Origin: Pseudomonadota bacterium
GTDB lineage: Bacteria > Pseudomonadota > Gammaproteobacteria > Xanthomonadales > Xanthomonadaceae
Assembly (NCBI GenBank): GCA_023439425.1
Contig: JAEXNZ010000020.1
Coordinates: forward strand, 1-7,402
Length of the DNA stretch: 7,402 nt
Direction: 5' to 3'
The notes beneath the pieces were generated by a model. That model saw only the letters and a list, made by a program, of their open reading frames with translations, made no database searches and was not told the origin of the DNA. Shown one piece after another: positions 6,035 to 7,402 of this stretch. A program made the translations under genes and the position numbers. The first letter of the stretch is position 1. The number at the start of each line of letters is the position of its first letter.

Positions 6035-7402
6035 AAGGCCCCTCCCCCGCCACGCCGCTGCTGCGGCTGCGCGACCTGCGTCGCGAGTTCCCGGCAGGCG
6101 ACGAGACCATCGCGGTGCTGCGCGACGTCAACCTCGACATCGCCGCGGGCGAGATGGTTGCCATTGTCGGCCAGTCCGGCTCGGGCAAGTCGACGCTGAT
6201 GAACATCCTCGGCTGCCTGGACCGCCCTACCCGTGGCAGCTACCAGGTGGCCGGGCGCGAAACCGGACGCATGCTGCCGGACGAACTGGCCGAACTGCGC
6301 CGCGAGCACTTCGGCTTCATTTTCCAGCGCTACCACCTGCTCGGTGACCTCGACGCGCGCGGCAACGTGGAAGTGCCGGCGGTGTATGCCGGCAGCCCCG
6401 CGCCAGTGCGCAGCGCGCGCGCCGAACAGCTGCTGCAACGGCTGGGCCTGGGCGACCGCATGCAGCACAAGCCGGGCCAGCTGTCGGGCGGCCAGCAACA
6501 GCGCGTGTCGATTGCGCGTGCGCTGATGAACGGCGGCGAGGTGATCCTGGCCGACGAACCGACCGGTGCGCTCGACACGAAATCCGGTGAGGAGGTGATG
6601 GGCATCCTCGGCGAGCTGCATGCCGAAGGCCACACCATCATCATCGTCACCCACGACATGAGCGTGGCCGAGCACGCCCAGCGCATCATCGAGATCCGCG
6701 ACGGCGAGATCATCGCCGACCGCGCCAATGACAAGGCTCCGCACTACCGTGCGCAGCGCAACGCCACCGTGGCAGCCGGCAAGGGCAACAGCTGGCGCGC
6801 GGCCCGCGACCGTTTCACCGAAGCGTTCCGCATGGCCCTGCTGGCGATGAACGCGCATCGCCTGCGCACCTTCCTGACCATGCTCGGCATCATCATCGGC
6901 ATCGCCTCGGTGGTCTCGGTGGTGGCGCTGGGTAACGGCTCGCAGCAGCAGATCCTGCAGAACATCAGCGCGCTGGGCACCAACACCATCGACGTCTATC
7001 CCGGTCGCGGCTTCGGCGACATGCGCTCGGGCCGCGTACAGACGCTCAAGGCCAGCGATGCCGATGCGCTGGCAAAGCAGAGCTACATCGACAGCGCCAC
7101 GCCCAGCGTGTCGTCCTCGGTGACCGCGCGCTACCGCAACCAGTCGGCCACCGCCCAGGTCAGCGGCGTGGGCGAGCAGTACTTCCGGGTGAAGGGCGTG
7201 ACCTTGAGCGCCGGCAGCTTCTTTGAAGCCGACGCGATCAAGAGCCTGGCCCAGGTGGCGGTGATCGACGAGAACACCCGCACCCAGTTCTTCCCCAATG
7301 GCGACGATCCGATCGGCCAGGTGATCCTGCTAGGCAACGTGCCGGTGCGCGTGGTCGGCGTGGCCAAGCCGCAGAGTTTCGGGTTTGGCGGCAGCACCAA
7401 CC
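6031..7402 (+). CDS. macB: MacB-type ABC transporter ATPase/permease (C-terminus outside window)
   Basis: The visible 457 residues are the N-terminal part of a MacB, usually about 650 residues long. MacB dimers sit in the inner membrane and use ATP to drive substrate from the periplasm through MacA and an outer membrane channel. The ATPase domain (about 8-230) has Walker A GQSGSGKST (47-55), Q-loop Gln99 (GFIFQRYHLL), signature LSGGQQQR (151-158), Walker B VILADEP with Glu176, and switch His208 (VTHD), all intact. A linker (about 230-270) leads to the first membrane helix (about 278-300, TMLGIIIGIASVVSVVAL). The start of the large periplasmic domain follows (NTIDVYPGRGFGD, then SATPSVSSSVTARYRN). 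The remaining periplasmic part and three helices lie beyond 7402. The ATG overlaps the macA stop, so the two are coupled. Many segments match my recollection of E. coli MacB almost word for word (GEMVAIVG, STLMNILGCLD, REHFGFIFQRYHLL, SIARALMNGG), so the family call is firm. Confidence 0.97.
   Translation, partial: MKGPSPATPLLRLRDLRREFPAGDETIAVLRDVNLDIAAGEMVAIVGQSGSGKSTLMNILGCLDRPTRGSYQVAGRETGRMLPDELAELRREHFGFIFQRYHLLGDLDARGNVEVPAVYAGSPAPVRSARAEQLLQRLGLGDRMQHKPGQLSGGQQQRVSIARALMNGGEVILADEPTGALDTKSGEEVMGILGELHAEGHTIIIVTHDMSVAEHAQRIIEIRDGEIIADRANDKAPHYRAQRNATVAAGKGNSWRAARDRFTEAFRMALLAMNAHRLRTFLTMLGIIIGIASVVSVVALGNGSQQQILQNISALGTNTIDVYPGRGFGDMRSGRVQTLKASDADALAKQSYIDSATPSVSSSVTARYRNQSATAQVSGVGEQYFRVKGVTLSAGSFFEADAIKSLAQVAVIDENTRTQFFPNGDDPIGQVILLGNVPVRVVGVAKPQSFGFGGSTN

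Overview
The window is GC-rich DNA with almost every codon ending in G or C. Gene content and protein style point to a gammaproteobacterium of the Xanthomonadaceae, with Stenotrophomonas or a close relative most likely. That placement is inferred from codon use, the two-propeller sensor protein and the MacAB-type pump with its neighbouring two-component system. No 16S or other taxonomic marker is present.

Layout. Three genes lie on the minus strand, read from right to left: an OmpR-family response regulator (4602 to 3874), its histidine kinase (3877 to 2465, overlapping the regulator by the four bases ATGA), and after a 138-bp gap a large periplasmic sensor-type protein (2326 to beyond base 1, C-terminal part missing). 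The visible part of the sensor has 14 propeller-blade repeats, which suggests two seven-bladed propellers, followed by a Y_Y_Y domain. Two genes lie on the plus strand: macA (4805-6034), a periplasmic adaptor, and macB (6031 to beyond 7402), the ABC ATPase/permease, which is cut off by the window end. They overlap by ATGA, so they form a translationally coupled operon.

The two gene sets diverge from a 202-bp control region (4603-4804). It holds a tandem GTTACA repeat with a 10-bp period, a perfect 19-bp palindrome, and a plausible sigma-70 type promoter for macA whose spacer is almost filled by the palindrome. The simplest model is that the response regulator binds the tandem repeat and controls macAB, and perhaps its own operon, while a second unidentified regulator binds the palindrome. 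MacA and MacB would work with a TolC-like outer membrane channel to expel macrolides, peptides, lipids or similar substrates from the periplasm; the channel gene is not in the window.

The points most worth following are the control region, a nested stem structure in the gap before the propeller gene, a 14-residue serine/threonine insertion in MacA, and a pair of periplasmic cysteines flanking a polyproline run in the kinase. I saw no RNA genes, insertion sequences, CRISPR arrays or prophage genes.
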